Shown here piece after piece: positions 8,295 to 17,100 of a stretch of DNA of 54,274 nt (within the stretch, counting starts at the first letter, position 1; each line of letters begins with the position of its first letter). A program made the position numbers and the translations under genes. Origin of the DNA: an uncultured Christiangramia sp. (GTDB lineage: Bacteria; Bacteroidota; Bacteroidia; Flavobacteriales; Flavobacteriaceae); assembly GCF_913046405.1 (NCBI RefSeq), contig NZ_CAJWRQ010000006.1, positions 1-54,274 of the forward strand. The letters are read 5' to 3'. Under the pieces are notes generated by a model, which had not been told where the DNA came from, made no database searches, and saw only the letters and a list, made by a program, of their open reading frames with translations.

Positions 8295-8873
8295 ATGAAG
8301 AAACTGGTTTTTTTTATCCTCGTCACCATCTCAATACAATCCTGTAATACACCACGTTATGTGTTCTCCAATAATTCGCAAAAAACTTACAGTTTTCCTG
8401 AAGGCACCTATTTACTAAATATCATTGATGCCCCAGAAAGCGTTCGGCTTGAATTGCGAGAGCTGATTTTTGACAAATTAGAAGATCGTATCCCCGATGG
8501 GAAACTAGTGAGCATACAGGACACGCCGGTGACTTTGATCAACTCACAGCCTGGTTTCAATAACTCCGCTGAATATCTTGAACAATTGTCCTCAAGAGCA
8601 AAAGGCTATGACTATTTTATCAATATTAAAGCTGAAAAGCCTGCAGACGATCTTGGATCTCTACAGATAGGGAATATCGATCCTGGTGAGGCCAATGTGA
8701 CCAAGGTGTCGCTGGAAATCATTAATTTAAATGAAAAAGTTAGGGTTTATAACAGCCACGTACGGTCTGAGTTGAAAGTTCCTGATGATAGTAAGGATTT
8801 TGCATTCTCTGTAAGTGCTCAATCTATGATGAAGAATAGTTTAAAGAAGATCCTCAAAAGAATGAAGAACTAG
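8295..8873 (+). CDS. Hypothetical lipoprotein
   Basis: The preferred start is the ATG at 8295, giving 192 residues that begin with a charged MKK, a hydrophobic stretch and a lipobox-like SIQSC, so the mature protein should be a lipid-anchored exported protein. An upstream in-frame ATG at 8235 would run through the terminator hairpin and is unlikely. The rest has no motif I recognise. The stop is immediately followed by the start of the LAB_N membrane protein (no gap), so the two are probably co-translated and may share an envelope function. Confidence 0.75.
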   Translation: MKKLVFFILVTISIQSCNTPRYVFSNNSQKTYSFPEGTYLLNIIDAPESVRLELRELIFDKLEDRIPDGKLVSIQDTPVTLINSQPGFNNSAEYLEQLSSRAKGYDYFINIKAEKPADDLGSLQIGNIDPGEANVTKVSLEIINLNEKVRVYNSHVRSELKVPDDSKDFAFSVSAQSMMKNSLKKILKRMKN

Positions 8874-9512
8874 ATGGAGAACTGGCCAATATTTGCAATA
8901 GGTTTTCTAGCGCAGCTATTATTTAGTGCTAGACTGATAAGTCAATGGTTTCTTTCGGAAAAATCCAAGGAAGTTGAAACTCCCGTATTGTTCTGGAAAC
9001 TCAGTTTACTGGCCTCTATCTTGCTGTTTACCTATGGATATTTGCGGGATGATTTCGCCATCATGTTAGGACAGTTCCTCATCTACGGAGTATACTGGAG
9101 AAATCTTTCTTTAATGAACGAATGGAAAAACCGAAATATCTTCTTTAAAGGCCTGGTCATTATTTTCCCATTTGCGATTGCCGCCTATATCACTTTTTTC
9201 GGAACACAAACCTGGGATGATGTCCTTAGGTCTGAAAATATTGCCGGCTGGATCATCGCTTTAGGTCTGGTAGCTCAAATTGTATATACCTCAAGATTTT
9301 TTTACCAGTGGTATTATTCTGAAGTAAATCAGGAATCTTCATTACCGCTGGGTTTCTGGGTCCTTAGTTTAATAGGTTCCAGCTTGCTTTTTACCTACGG
9401 AATATTTCGAGAAGACCCGGTACTTATGGCTGCACATTTCTTTGGTGCACTCATCTATATGCGTGATATCTATCTTCTGAAGAAATCTAATAAACCCGAT
9501 CCACAGGCTTAG
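8874..9512 (+). CDS. Lipid-A-disaccharide synthase N-terminal domain (LAB_N) membrane protein, duplicated
   Basis: This 212-residue protein has about six hydrophobic segments arranged as two copies of the LAB_N domain. Each copy carries AQ(L/I)x(F/Y)(S/T)xRxxxQW, then P(x)4FWxLSLxxSxLLFTYGxxRxD, and an aromatic Y.R end (residues about 13-85 and 125-205). The catalytic LpxB glycosyltransferase domain is absent, so it is not LpxB. It begins one base after the preceding lipoprotein stop, and its end overlaps the convergent GT-C gene by 26 bp. In other flavobacteria such proteins sit near DPM1-like GT2 genes, which suggests work on lipid-linked sugars; this is inference. Confidence 0.85.
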   Translation: MENWPIFAIGFLAQLLFSARLISQWFLSEKSKEVETPVLFWKLSLLASILLFTYGYLRDDFAIMLGQFLIYGVYWRNLSLMNEWKNRNIFFKGLVIIFPFAIAAYITFFGTQTWDDVLRSENIAGWIIALGLVAQIVYTSRFFYQWYYSEVNQESSLPLGFWVLSLIGSSLLFTYGIFREDPVLMAAHFFGALIYMRDIYLLKKSNKPDPQA

Positions 9513-10845
9513 AACTTTTCTGAAGGAATAGTTCATACAGGAAATATCCAATTACTATAATATATTCTGAGGCTACCAGCCATAGATTTTCATCATATTG
9601 AGCATTGGAATAAGCCGAATAACTCAGGATGACCAGCAAGGACCAGATGAGCATAAGTCTAAATCTTGTGAACACACTTAGAAAGAGTGGAATTGCCAGA
9701 TACCAGGGATGCACAGTTGTGGACAGAAGTAGATAAACAGAAATACCAAATAGCATACTTCTTATCAAGCTCTGCATCGTCCCATTCTTCCTCAGAAAAG
9801 TCAGAAGTAGAACCGCAACAAATGTGATTACGGGTAAGATCTTGCCAGCGGTCTCAATGATGTTATAGCCTTTCACCTGGAAACCTATCCACCTTACCAG
9901 GTAATATAATGAGGCATTAAATTCAAACTTGCCAAACCATAATCCAACACTCGCCATAAAATTCGCCATTACCTCTTCGGAATAAAATGGTGCAAAAGAG
10001 ATCACTAGTGTTAGGATTATCAGACTATAAAATCCAAGCAACTTTACGAAAGACAGCTTCGAATTCTTCAGAAAAAAACCAAAAAATAGTGGCAGAAAAA
10101 GCAGTGGTAATAGTTTGACAGAAATGGACAAACCAAGCACTATAGCAGAAGCTATCCAGCGATTATTATGTAATAAATAGAGTGACCAGGCCAGGAAAAA
10201 CACCATGACCGATTCAAAATGCAGGTTTCCCGTCATTTCAATGATTATGAAAGGATTGAGAATATAGAGAAAGATCCTATCCCTGGACATTCCGAGATTT
10301 GAAAGCAAACGAGCACCAAAAAACACTGTGCCGAGATCGGCCAGAATAATTAGCGATCTTAGAAACATCACATTCAGCAATTGGCTGGAATTTGCTAGAA
10401 ACGAGGAAACTGCAAATAGCAGCTGATTAACCGGTGGATAGTTTGAATAATGTCCTGCGCTAAGGCTTCCCATTCCCTGTAATAAAACTTCGGTATTCGA
10501 AAAATTAAGCTCATTAGAAATTTCCGAAGGAATAAATAGATATGGATTAATCCCTGCATTAATAAGCTGGCCATCCCAAATAAATCTGAAATAATCCTGT
10601 GAAAGTTCTGGAAGTGCGAATAAGAAGACTAATCTAAATATGATCGCGAGTATGACCAGGAATTTGAAATTGTGACGAAGTAAGTTATAAAGCTTGTAAC
10701 TAAGTATGCATAAGGCTGTATAAAGCATCACCAGCCGCCCAAAATCTTCGCGGTCTACTCCATATGCAAAAGTCCAGTAAAAGGCTACACAGGAGAGCGC
10801 TATAAGCATTGGGAATTTGTAAAGCCTGAGCAGTTTTAGATCCAT
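9487..10845 (-). CDS. Polytopic GT-C-type glycosyltransferase (mannosyltransferase-like)
   Basis: This 452-residue protein is almost entirely hydrophobic, with about 11-13 membrane segments. After the second or third segment it has an acidic loop LSQDYFRFIWDGQL followed by GINPY, and then NYPPVNQLLFA, which match the first-loop pattern of GT-C enzymes that use polyprenyl-phosphate sugars. It would add a sugar, perhaps mannose, on the outer face of the inner membrane. It is last in a run of three minus-strand glycosyltransferases, 29 bp after the CslA-like gene. Sugar and acceptor cannot be read from sequence. Confidence 0.75.
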   Translation of the reverse strand: MDLKLLRLYKFPMLIALSCVAFYWTFAYGVDREDFGRLVMLYTALCILSYKLYNLLRHNFKFLVILAIIFRLVFLFALPELSQDYFRFIWDGQLINAGINPYLFIPSEISNELNFSNTEVLLQGMGSLSAGHYSNYPPVNQLLFAVSSFLANSSQLLNVMFLRSLIILADLGTVFFGARLLSNLGMSRDRIFLYILNPFIIIEMTGNLHFESVMVFFLAWSLYLLHNNRWIASAIVLGLSISVKLLPLLFLPLFFGFFLKNSKLSFVKLLGFYSLIILTLVISFAPFYSEEVMANFMASVGLWFGKFEFNASLYYLVRWIGFQVKGYNIIETAGKILPVITFVAVLLLTFLRKNGTMQSLIRSMLFGISVYLLLSTTVHPWYLAIPLFLSVFTRFRLMLIWSLLVILSYSAYSNAQYDENLWLVASEYIIVIGYFLYELFLQKSSKPVDRVY

Positions 10846-10874
10846 TCCGGTACGAAGATTTCCGACTAAGTTAG

Positions 10875-12350
10875 TTAAACTTCAGACTTTAAACTTTGAA
10901 TGAAAACGAAACCAAATCCGGCGAAAAGCATAAGGTGGAAAATAATGAGTCCGAATTCCTGAAGTCGGAATGCGCTATAAATTGCAAAGCCAAAATAAAG
11001 AAACAGTACGCCTTCAATAATGATATTTCTTGAAAACTTGCCCGATAGATATTTATTACCCTTCCATTTACCACCACTTTCTCCAATATTGAATTTTGGA
11101 GTTCTTATAAATTCTGAGCGTTTCCCGAGATGGCCTTCCAGAACAGCGAGTGAGTTATGAACTGAAAATCCCATCGCTATTGAAAAAAAGGTGAGAAACA
11201 TCCCTACAAACTTAAGAAAGGATCTGAGTCCTTTTCCATGTATTCTTGACCAGGCAACATAGTAACAAAGAAAAAAGATAAGCGTACTTAGAGCAAATAC
11301 TGCGACCAGATTAAAATACCAGTCGAAAGCCGGATTGGAATTCTTGATGTAAAGTACCGGCAAACTTAGCACCGCAAGAAACAAAACGATCAAAAACATA
11401 CTGGAGTTCAAAAGATGAAAGAACCCATGAAACTTGGTACTGAATGATGCCGATTTATCTCTTAGTAATTTTCCATAGTTCTTCCTGAAATTTTCGGCAG
11501 CACCTTTGTTCCATCGAAACTGCTGACTCCTTGCTGCACTAATCACCACGGGTAATTCGGCTGGAGTTTCTACATTTTCAAGGTATTTGAATTCCCATTT
11601 TTTCATCTGGGCCCTATAACTGAGATCAAGATCTTCTGTAAGTGTATCGCCACTCCAGTTCCCTGCATCGAGAATACAATCCTTTCGCCAGATTCCCGCT
11701 GTCCCGTTGAAATTAATAAAATTGCGACCAAAATTTCTCCCGGTTTGTTCCAGTATAAAATGAAAATCAAGCGCGAAAGCCTGTATCCTGGTTAGTAGCG
11801 AATAATCACGATTTAGATGTCCCCAACGGGTTTGCACCACACCAATCCTGGAATTTTTAAAATAGGGCAATGTTTGTTTTAGCCAATTTCTGCCAGGTAC
11901 GAAATCTGAATCAAATACCGCGATATACTCTCCACGAGCGATTTTCAGACCTTCTTTCAAAGCTCCGGCCTTAAATCCAGTGCGTGTTTGCCTGCAGATA
12001 TGCTGTATATCCAATCCTTGCTGGCTAAGACTTTTAATAAGTTTAGAAGTGATGTTTACAGAATCATCTGTAGAATCATCCAGGACCTGGATTTCGAGTT
12101 TTTCCCTTGGATATTCTATTCTGGCAATATTTTTCAGTAACCGTTCAACTACGTATTCTTCGTTATAGAGCGGCAATTGTATGGTAACAATGGGGTAGTC
12201 ATCATTCGCTTCGAAGTTGAATTTTTCTGAAGTGTCACTAGACTTTATAGCTTTGAAGTAATTTAGCAAAAGGTGTAGCTGCGAGAGGCTGTAGATGAAA
12301 ATAACCAGCAACGCAAACGTGTATAGTATGATCACCAGAAGGTCTATCAT
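10875..12350 (-). CDS. Processive GT2 of the CslA / beta-mannan-synthase type
   Basis: This 491-residue GT2 has an N-terminal membrane segment (1-30), a cytoplasmic GT-A domain and four or more C-terminal membrane helices from about 310. The processive signature is complete: D91-D92 in VLDDSTD, D147-S-D149 in FDSDF, TED (238-240) and QQFRW (276-280). Segments such as LPLYNE, RIEYPREKLEIQVLDDSTD and FNGTAGIWR resemble plant CslA glucomannan synthases and ceramide glucosyltransferase-like bacterial enzymes. The start overlaps the upstream DPM1-like gene by 4 bp. A beta-linked hexose polymer is likely; mannose is inferred from similarity and the nearby GH113-like enzyme. Confidence 0.82.
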   Translation of the reverse strand: MIDLLVIILYTFALLVIFIYSLSQLHLLLNYFKAIKSSDTSEKFNFEANDDYPIVTIQLPLYNEEYVVERLLKNIARIEYPREKLEIQVLDDSTDDSVNITSKLIKSLSQQGLDIQHICRQTRTGFKAGALKEGLKIARGEYIAVFDSDFVPGRNWLKQTLPYFKNSRIGVVQTRWGHLNRDYSLLTRIQAFALDFHFILEQTGRNFGRNFINFNGTAGIWRKDCILDAGNWSGDTLTEDLDLSYRAQMKKWEFKYLENVETPAELPVVISAARSQQFRWNKGAAENFRKNYGKLLRDKSASFSTKFHGFFHLLNSSMFLIVLFLAVLSLPVLYIKNSNPAFDWYFNLVAVFALSTLIFFLCYYVAWSRIHGKGLRSFLKFVGMFLTFFSIAMGFSVHNSLAVLEGHLGKRSEFIRTPKFNIGESGGKWKGNKYLSGKFSRNIIIEGVLFLYFGFAIYSAFRLQEFGLIIFHLMLFAGFGFVFIQSLKSEV

Positions 12351-13039
12351 TTAAAACTGTATTTGAAGATCCATCCTAATATTTTTACACCTGCAAAGAT
12401 AGCACCTTTAAGTGTTCCTGAAACTTTGGAAACCCCGATCCGATTTCGATAATGCACTGGGATCTCGGAATAATCTAAATTTTTCCGAAGTGCTTTTAAT
12501 TGCATTTCTACCGTCCAGCCATAGGTTTTATCCTGCATCTCCAGCTGAAGTAATTTCTCATATTTGATCGCTCGAAAAGGTCCAAGATCTGTAAACGTAG
12601 AATTGAAGAACAATTTCATCAAACTTGTAGCCAGCCAGTTTCCAAAGATCTGCGGAAAGGTCATCGAACCAGTTTCCCGCCATTCTTTTACCCTCGCTCC
12701 TACAACGAAATCTTTGTTATCATCAATGATCGGCTGAATGATCCTTACTAATTCTGAAGGATAATCTGAATAATCTCCATCCAGAAATACAATAATATCT
12801 GGTTTAGCCGACTGTTCAGAGATGTATTGCATTCCTCTTAAGCAGGCATAGCCATAGCCTTTTCTATTCTCCCGCAGCACAGTAGCACCTGCGGCGGCAG
12901 CATTTGCTTCAGTAGCATCTGTAGAATTGTTGCTAACCACGATCACTTCTTCCACGATATCAGGAATGTCCTTGATCACTAAACCTATTGAATCGGCTTC
13001 GTTAAAGGCTGGAATGATCACTTTAATGGAAGAATGCAT
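12347..13039 (-). CDS. DPM1-like family 2 glycosyltransferase
   Basis: This 230-residue soluble GT2 begins with VIIPAFNEADSIG and has the metal-binding FLDGDYSD segment, like dolichyl/polyprenyl-phosphate mannose or glucose synthases. It would make a polyprenyl-phosphate sugar, which could feed the GT-C enzyme two genes downstream. It lacks C-terminal membrane helices, as do short DPM1 forms. Its end overlaps the CslA-like gene by 4 bp (ATGA), a sign of coupled translation. Sugar specificity is unproven. Confidence 0.83.
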   Translation of the reverse strand: MHSSIKVIIPAFNEADSIGLVIKDIPDIVEEVIVVSNNSTDATEANAAAAGATVLRENRKGYGYACLRGMQYISEQSAKPDIIVFLDGDYSDYPSELVRIIQPIIDDNKDFVVGARVKEWRETGSMTFPQIFGNWLATSLMKLFFNSTFTDLGPFRAIKYEKLLQLEMQDKTYGWTVEMQLKALRKNLDYSEIPVHYRNRIGVSKVSGTLKGAIFAGVKILGWIFKYSFK

Positions 13040-13094
13040 GCGTAGTTATTCAGTTCAGCTTAAGAAGTGCGAAAATAAGCGAACTCCTTACAAT

Positions 13095-14690
13095 TTATAA
13101 GCTTTTCTGCTTCAGAAGATCCAAAAGATCTACATTATCTCCCACAACTCCATCTTCTACCGTGATCCGGTTACTGGTAGATCCATTCTCCAGTTTAAGT
13201 ACACCTCTGGGACAAACCGCTGAGCAGATTCCGCAGCCAACACAACTGGATCGAACGATGTTCTCACCTTTTTGCGCGTATGCCCGTACATCGATCCCCA
13301 TTTCGCAATAGGTAGAACAGTTTCCACAGGAAATACACTGGCCACCATTGGTCGTAATTCTGAATTTTGAGAATAGACGTTGTTGCATTCCTAAAATTGC
13401 CGCCATTGGGCAACCAAATCTACACCATACGCGATTTCCGAAAATTGGATAAAAACCGGTACCAATGACTCCGCTAAATATCGACCCTATCAGAAAACCA
13501 TAAGCCTGGCGTAGGCTTTCTGCATTAAATAAGAATAAATTCTGTCCGCTGAAATAGTGAAAAGCTATTAATCCCAGGATGATCACGAGGTATCCAATTG
13601 CACCGTATCGTGCGTCTTTCTGTAATTCTTCTCTCTTATAATACCAGATCGCTGCAAACAGCAAGGTTAGAAATGTCCCAACACCAATCAGGAAAACATC
13701 GCGTGTAAGCCAGTATTTTGAAGAATCATAACCAAGGTAACTGTAGATGACAGCGGTAGTCATCAAAACCACAAAAACAAGCACGCTATGCACCACCCAT
13801 CGCTCAACTTTCCAGGCGAAAAGACTCTTATCTGAAAGTTGGCGGTATGGATCACCTGCAGTTTCAGCGAGACCTCCACAACCACATACCCAGCTGCAGT
13901 ACCATCTTTTTCCGTATTTGTAAGTCAGAATCGGGGTGATCACAAAAATTGAAACCACACCGAAAATTAGCAAAGCCAGCCCTATATTACCTGAAGAAAG
14001 AAAACCATCTACCCTGTATTGTTCGAAATTATAATAATTAAGCGGCCAGATATTCTTAAGATCATAATACGGCAGGTTCATCCCATCGTCATTAAGCCTG
14101 GACATAAATTCAGGAATAAGAAATGCGAATGCCAGCTGAAAGAACATCACACTAAAAGTTCTTAGTTTCTCATAGCGGTTATGCCGGTACTTCCAAAGAA
14201 ATTTCACTCCAAAAGCCAGAATGGCGATGGTATATAGAGTTCCATACACGAACCACTGGCTCGCCGGATTGCCACTTAGCAAATAACTTAGAGGATCGAA
14301 AAGAGCGATCAATCCAACGTTACCCCCTTCTGCCCGTAAACCAAGATATTGGGGATAAAAATAAAGCAATATATAGAATCCGGTCAATCCAACACCGGTA
14401 AGATAAGCAACGTACCCGCGGCTGGTCATACTCTTAAACCATACTCCATCGTTCTTAATGCCTGCATGCGTTCCCGAATAGGTAGCCTGAGCGAACCACA
14501 CAATTCCTGCAGTGATCGATCCTAGAGCAATACTTAGCCAAAGAACCTTGTTAGGGAAATTTAGATTTAAAGCAGCGAGACAAAGAATGATGAGTCCAGA
14601 CATCCCCAGCAAAGTCGATAATTTCTGTCCTGTATTGAGAGATGCTGCAGCTTCGCCGGTTACAGACATATTTTGTTCAATTCTACTCAT
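13095..14690 (-). CDS. NapH/CcoG-like polytopic membrane 4Fe-4S protein
   Basis: This 531-residue protein has about 10 membrane helices, two paired-cysteine membrane motifs typical of NapH/NosR-like proteins (CSWVCGCGG and CRFGCPMA), and a C-terminal dicluster ferredoxin domain with CISCGNCSTYC and CVGCGICSAVCPRG. It should pass electrons between a reductase and the membrane or periplasm. Its start shares one base with the stop of the FAD reductase gene (TAATG), so the two are translationally coupled and likely form a reductase pair. The acceptor is unknown. It is separated by 55 bp from the glycosyltransferase run. Confidence 0.85.
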   Translation of the reverse strand: MSRIEQNMSVTGEAAASLNTGQKLSTLLGMSGLIILCLAALNLNFPNKVLWLSIALGSITAGIVWFAQATYSGTHAGIKNDGVWFKSMTSRGYVAYLTGVGLTGFYILLYFYPQYLGLRAEGGNVGLIALFDPLSYLLSGNPASQWFVYGTLYTIAILAFGVKFLWKYRHNRYEKLRTFSVMFFQLAFAFLIPEFMSRLNDDGMNLPYYDLKNIWPLNYYNFEQYRVDGFLSSGNIGLALLIFGVVSIFVITPILTYKYGKRWYCSWVCGCGGLAETAGDPYRQLSDKSLFAWKVERWVVHSVLVFVVLMTTAVIYSYLGYDSSKYWLTRDVFLIGVGTFLTLLFAAIWYYKREELQKDARYGAIGYLVIILGLIAFHYFSGQNLFLFNAESLRQAYGFLIGSIFSGVIGTGFYPIFGNRVWCRFGCPMAAILGMQQRLFSKFRITTNGGQCISCGNCSTYCEMGIDVRAYAQKGENIVRSSCVGCGICSAVCPRGVLKLENGSTSNRITVEDGVVGDNVDLLDLLKQKSL

Positions 14691-15976
14691 TAGGTGCTTT
14701 GTAAATTGTTTGTAAAACTTTTAAAGATCTCAGCCTCGTGATGCTCATAAAATTCGGGATCAAAATTGGCTGCTTTGAGGTTTGATAAAACGTGGTTTAT
14801 CGTCTTTCCTTCATTCAGCCATTTATCGAATACCTCCTGTCGCATTCGTATTCCGAAGGTATTGATGCCCTTGAATTTTCCTGTTTCAGTATCAAAAGCG
14901 ATCGTAATCGCCTTTTCTCCACTTTCGTGCTGCCAGTGAAAATGCTGCTCATTTACACCAGGCTTATTAAACACCCAGCCATATGTTTGATATTCTATAT
15001 CGAAGAATTTAGCAGAATTAAACCAGTTACCTGGTTGGTAAGGAGTTCGGTTTCCATTAATCGTTCTGGCTACAGTTTCACCCATGATTCTGCCAGTGTA
15101 CCATACTGCTTCCACCGGTTTTCGTTCTCCTATGGCTTTTCTTTGTTGTGCACAATCACCAATCGCGTAAACATCTGGAATACTGGTTTCGAGAAATTCG
15201 TTCACGAGGATGCCTTTTTCGGTTTCAATTTCAAGGTTCTCAAGAAAGTTGATATTAGGTTTTACACCCGCGCAGAGACCAACAAATTCGCAAGTGATCT
15301 CTTCTCCAGATTTGGTTCTAATACCACGAACGTTACCCTGTTCATCTCCAAGAATCTCCTCAAGTTCTGTTTCGTGACGAAGGTCTATTCCATGCGCCAG
15401 GATATGCTCTGATATCATCTTTGCATCCTGTGGTGGCAATACGCCGCTCCAAAAGCCTTTTTCTCTCACCAGTAAAGTCACCGGAATCTTGCGTGTATGC
15501 AGCATTTCTGCCAGTTCCACGCCAATGAGTCCGCCACCAATGACAACCGCCTGCTTGATATTGGAGGTTCTTTCTTCCAGTTTTTCCAGGTCTTGTTTGG
15601 TGACCATTCCCTGCACGCCATTGAGATTTTCTCCGGGCCAGCCAAAGCGATTTGGTAAGGAACCGGTAGCCAGAATAAGCTTGTCGTAGTGCAATGTTTC
15701 TTCGGAAGAAAAACTAAGTTCTTTGTGTTGAAAATCTATGTGATCAACCCAGGCATTCTTAAGTTCTATTCGATTCTTTTCCCAGAACCAGTCTTCATAA
15801 GGCTTTAGATGGCCCCATTTCATATGTCCCATATAGACATACATTAAAGCGGTACGTGAGAAAAAATAGTCAGATTCCCCGGAAATTACGGTGATCTTGC
15901 AGTCTGAAGCTTTTCTAATATGCCGGGCAGCAGTGATACCAGCAATTCCATTTCCAATGATAACGATATGCTCCAT
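14690..15976 (-). CDS. NAD(P)H/FAD-dependent oxidoreductase (NirB/rubredoxin-reductase-like)
   Basis: This 428-residue flavoprotein has an N-terminal FAD motif IIGNGIAGITAA, a second NAD(P)-binding motif VVIGGGLIGVELAEML near residue 150, and the C-terminal FAD motif VYAIGDCAQ. It lacks an obvious redox-active cysteine pair, so it resembles the reductase module of NirB or rubredoxin/ferredoxin reductases. Its stop overlaps the start of the membrane Fe-S protein by one base, making an electron-transfer partnership likely. It is divergent from the GH113-like gene with a 95-bp gap. Confidence 0.87.
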   Translation of the reverse strand: MEHIVIIGNGIAGITAARHIRKASDCKITVISGESDYFFSRTALMYVYMGHMKWGHLKPYEDWFWEKNRIELKNAWVDHIDFQHKELSFSSEETLHYDKLILATGSLPNRFGWPGENLNGVQGMVTKQDLEKLEERTSNIKQAVVIGGGLIGVELAEMLHTRKIPVTLLVREKGFWSGVLPPQDAKMISEHILAHGIDLRHETELEEILGDEQGNVRGIRTKSGEEITCEFVGLCAGVKPNINFLENLEIETEKGILVNEFLETSIPDVYAIGDCAQQRKAIGERKPVEAVWYTGRIMGETVARTINGNRTPYQPGNWFNSAKFFDIEYQTYGWVFNKPGVNEQHFHWQHESGEKAITIAFDTETGKFKGINTFGIRMRQEVFDKWLNEGKTINHVLSNLKAANFDPEFYEHHEAEIFKSFTNNLQST

Positions 15977-16071
15977 TTATTTTTATAATTTGCTACAGGC
16001 CAGAATACACTTAGTAAAGTAAGCCGAAAATAACTACAAACCCAATTATACTACTCAATAATCGCTCAATC

Positions 16072-17100
16072 ATGCAGTGGAAATCGGCACTCCTCATTAT
16101 TCAGATCTTTCTAATGGTCGGTTTACTAACAGCGTCCTGTCAAACAAATCAACGATCACCTAAAATGAATGGGGTTAGCCTGGTTGCTTCCCGGGATTCT
16201 ATTCTCGATACTGAAATAAACTATGTTGCTGAAACTGAAGCCAATTACATTGCCCTGATGCCCTTTGGTTTTCTACCAGGCAGCCAGGAACCTCAGCTAA
16301 AATTTAACATTAATCGGCAGTGGTTTGGTGAACGCAAGGAAGGTATTGAGCATACTGTTTCAAAATTAAGAGAGCGAAATCTAAAGATCATGGTAAAGCC
16401 GCAGATATGGCTTCGGAATGGAACATTCACGGGGGATCTTAAATTTGAAACTGAAGAAGACTGGAAGCAATTCGAAGATTCTTATGCTGAATTTATTCTT
16501 TTATATGCTGAAATTTCAGAAGAACTAGATGTGGAGTTATTCTGTATTGGAACCGAACTTTTCAATTTTGTAAGCAACAGACTCGACTTCTGGAAAAACC
16601 TGATTTCCGAAGTGAGAAAAATATACAGCGGTGAAATAACTTATGCTGAAAACTGGGATAAATTTGATCAAACTACGATATGGGATGAACTGGATTATAT
16701 TGGCGTGGACGCTTACTTTCCTCTAAGTGACGAAGCTTCTCCCGATATTGATCAAATAAAAGAAGGCTGGGAACCTCATCTTAATTCACTGGAATCTGTC
16801 TCTGATAAATTTGAGAAGAAGATAATTTTTACAGAATTTGGATATAGAAGTATTGACCATGCCTTGAAAACGCCATGGAATTCTGAACGGGAACATCCCG
16901 GTCTCAATTTTAATTTACAGGCAAATGCTTATAAAGTTCTTTTTGAACAGGTTTGGTCTAAAGAGTGGTTTGCGGGTGGTTTTCTTTGGAAATGGCATCA
17001 ACGAACCAATAGCGGCGGACTCGAAAACTCCAGATTTACTCCGCAGAATAAACCAGCAGAAATAGAGCTGAAAAGCTTTTACGGCAGCTTCAGGAATTAA
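16072..17100 (+). CDS. GH113-like glycoside hydrolase lipoprotein
   Basis: This 342-residue protein starts with a signal sequence ending in LLTASC (C23), so it should be a surface or periplasmic lipoprotein. The (beta/alpha)8 glycosidase features are clear: GTELF with the likely acid/base E162 and FTEFGYRS with the likely nucleophile E255, plus conserved ALMPFGF and MVKPQIW strands. This pattern fits GH113 endo-beta-mannanases. It is divergent from the reductase/glycosyltransferase genes and overlaps the convergent TIGR04283 gene by 11 bp. Mannan cleavage is a family-based guess; it may trim the polymer made by the neighbouring GT2. Confidence 0.8.
   Translation: MQWKSALLIIQIFLMVGLLTASCQTNQRSPKMNGVSLVASRDSILDTEINYVAETEANYIALMPFGFLPGSQEPQLKFNINRQWFGERKEGIEHTVSKLRERNLKIMVKPQIWLRNGTFTGDLKFETEEDWKQFEDSYAEFILLYAEISEELDVELFCIGTELFNFVSNRLDFWKNLISEVRKIYSGEITYAENWDKFDQTTIWDELDYIGVDAYFPLSDEASPDIDQIKEGWEPHLNSLESVSDKFEKKIIFTEFGYRSIDHALKTPWNSEREHPGLNFNLQANAYKVLFEQVWSKEWFAGGFLWKWHQRTNSGGLENSRFTPQNKPAEIELKSFYGSFRN

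Noticed and set aside
14792-15412. 206-codon plus-strand ORF inside the FAD oxidoreductase gene
   Set aside because: Antisense shadow of a clearly conserved flavoprotein frame; its translation has no protein-like pattern.
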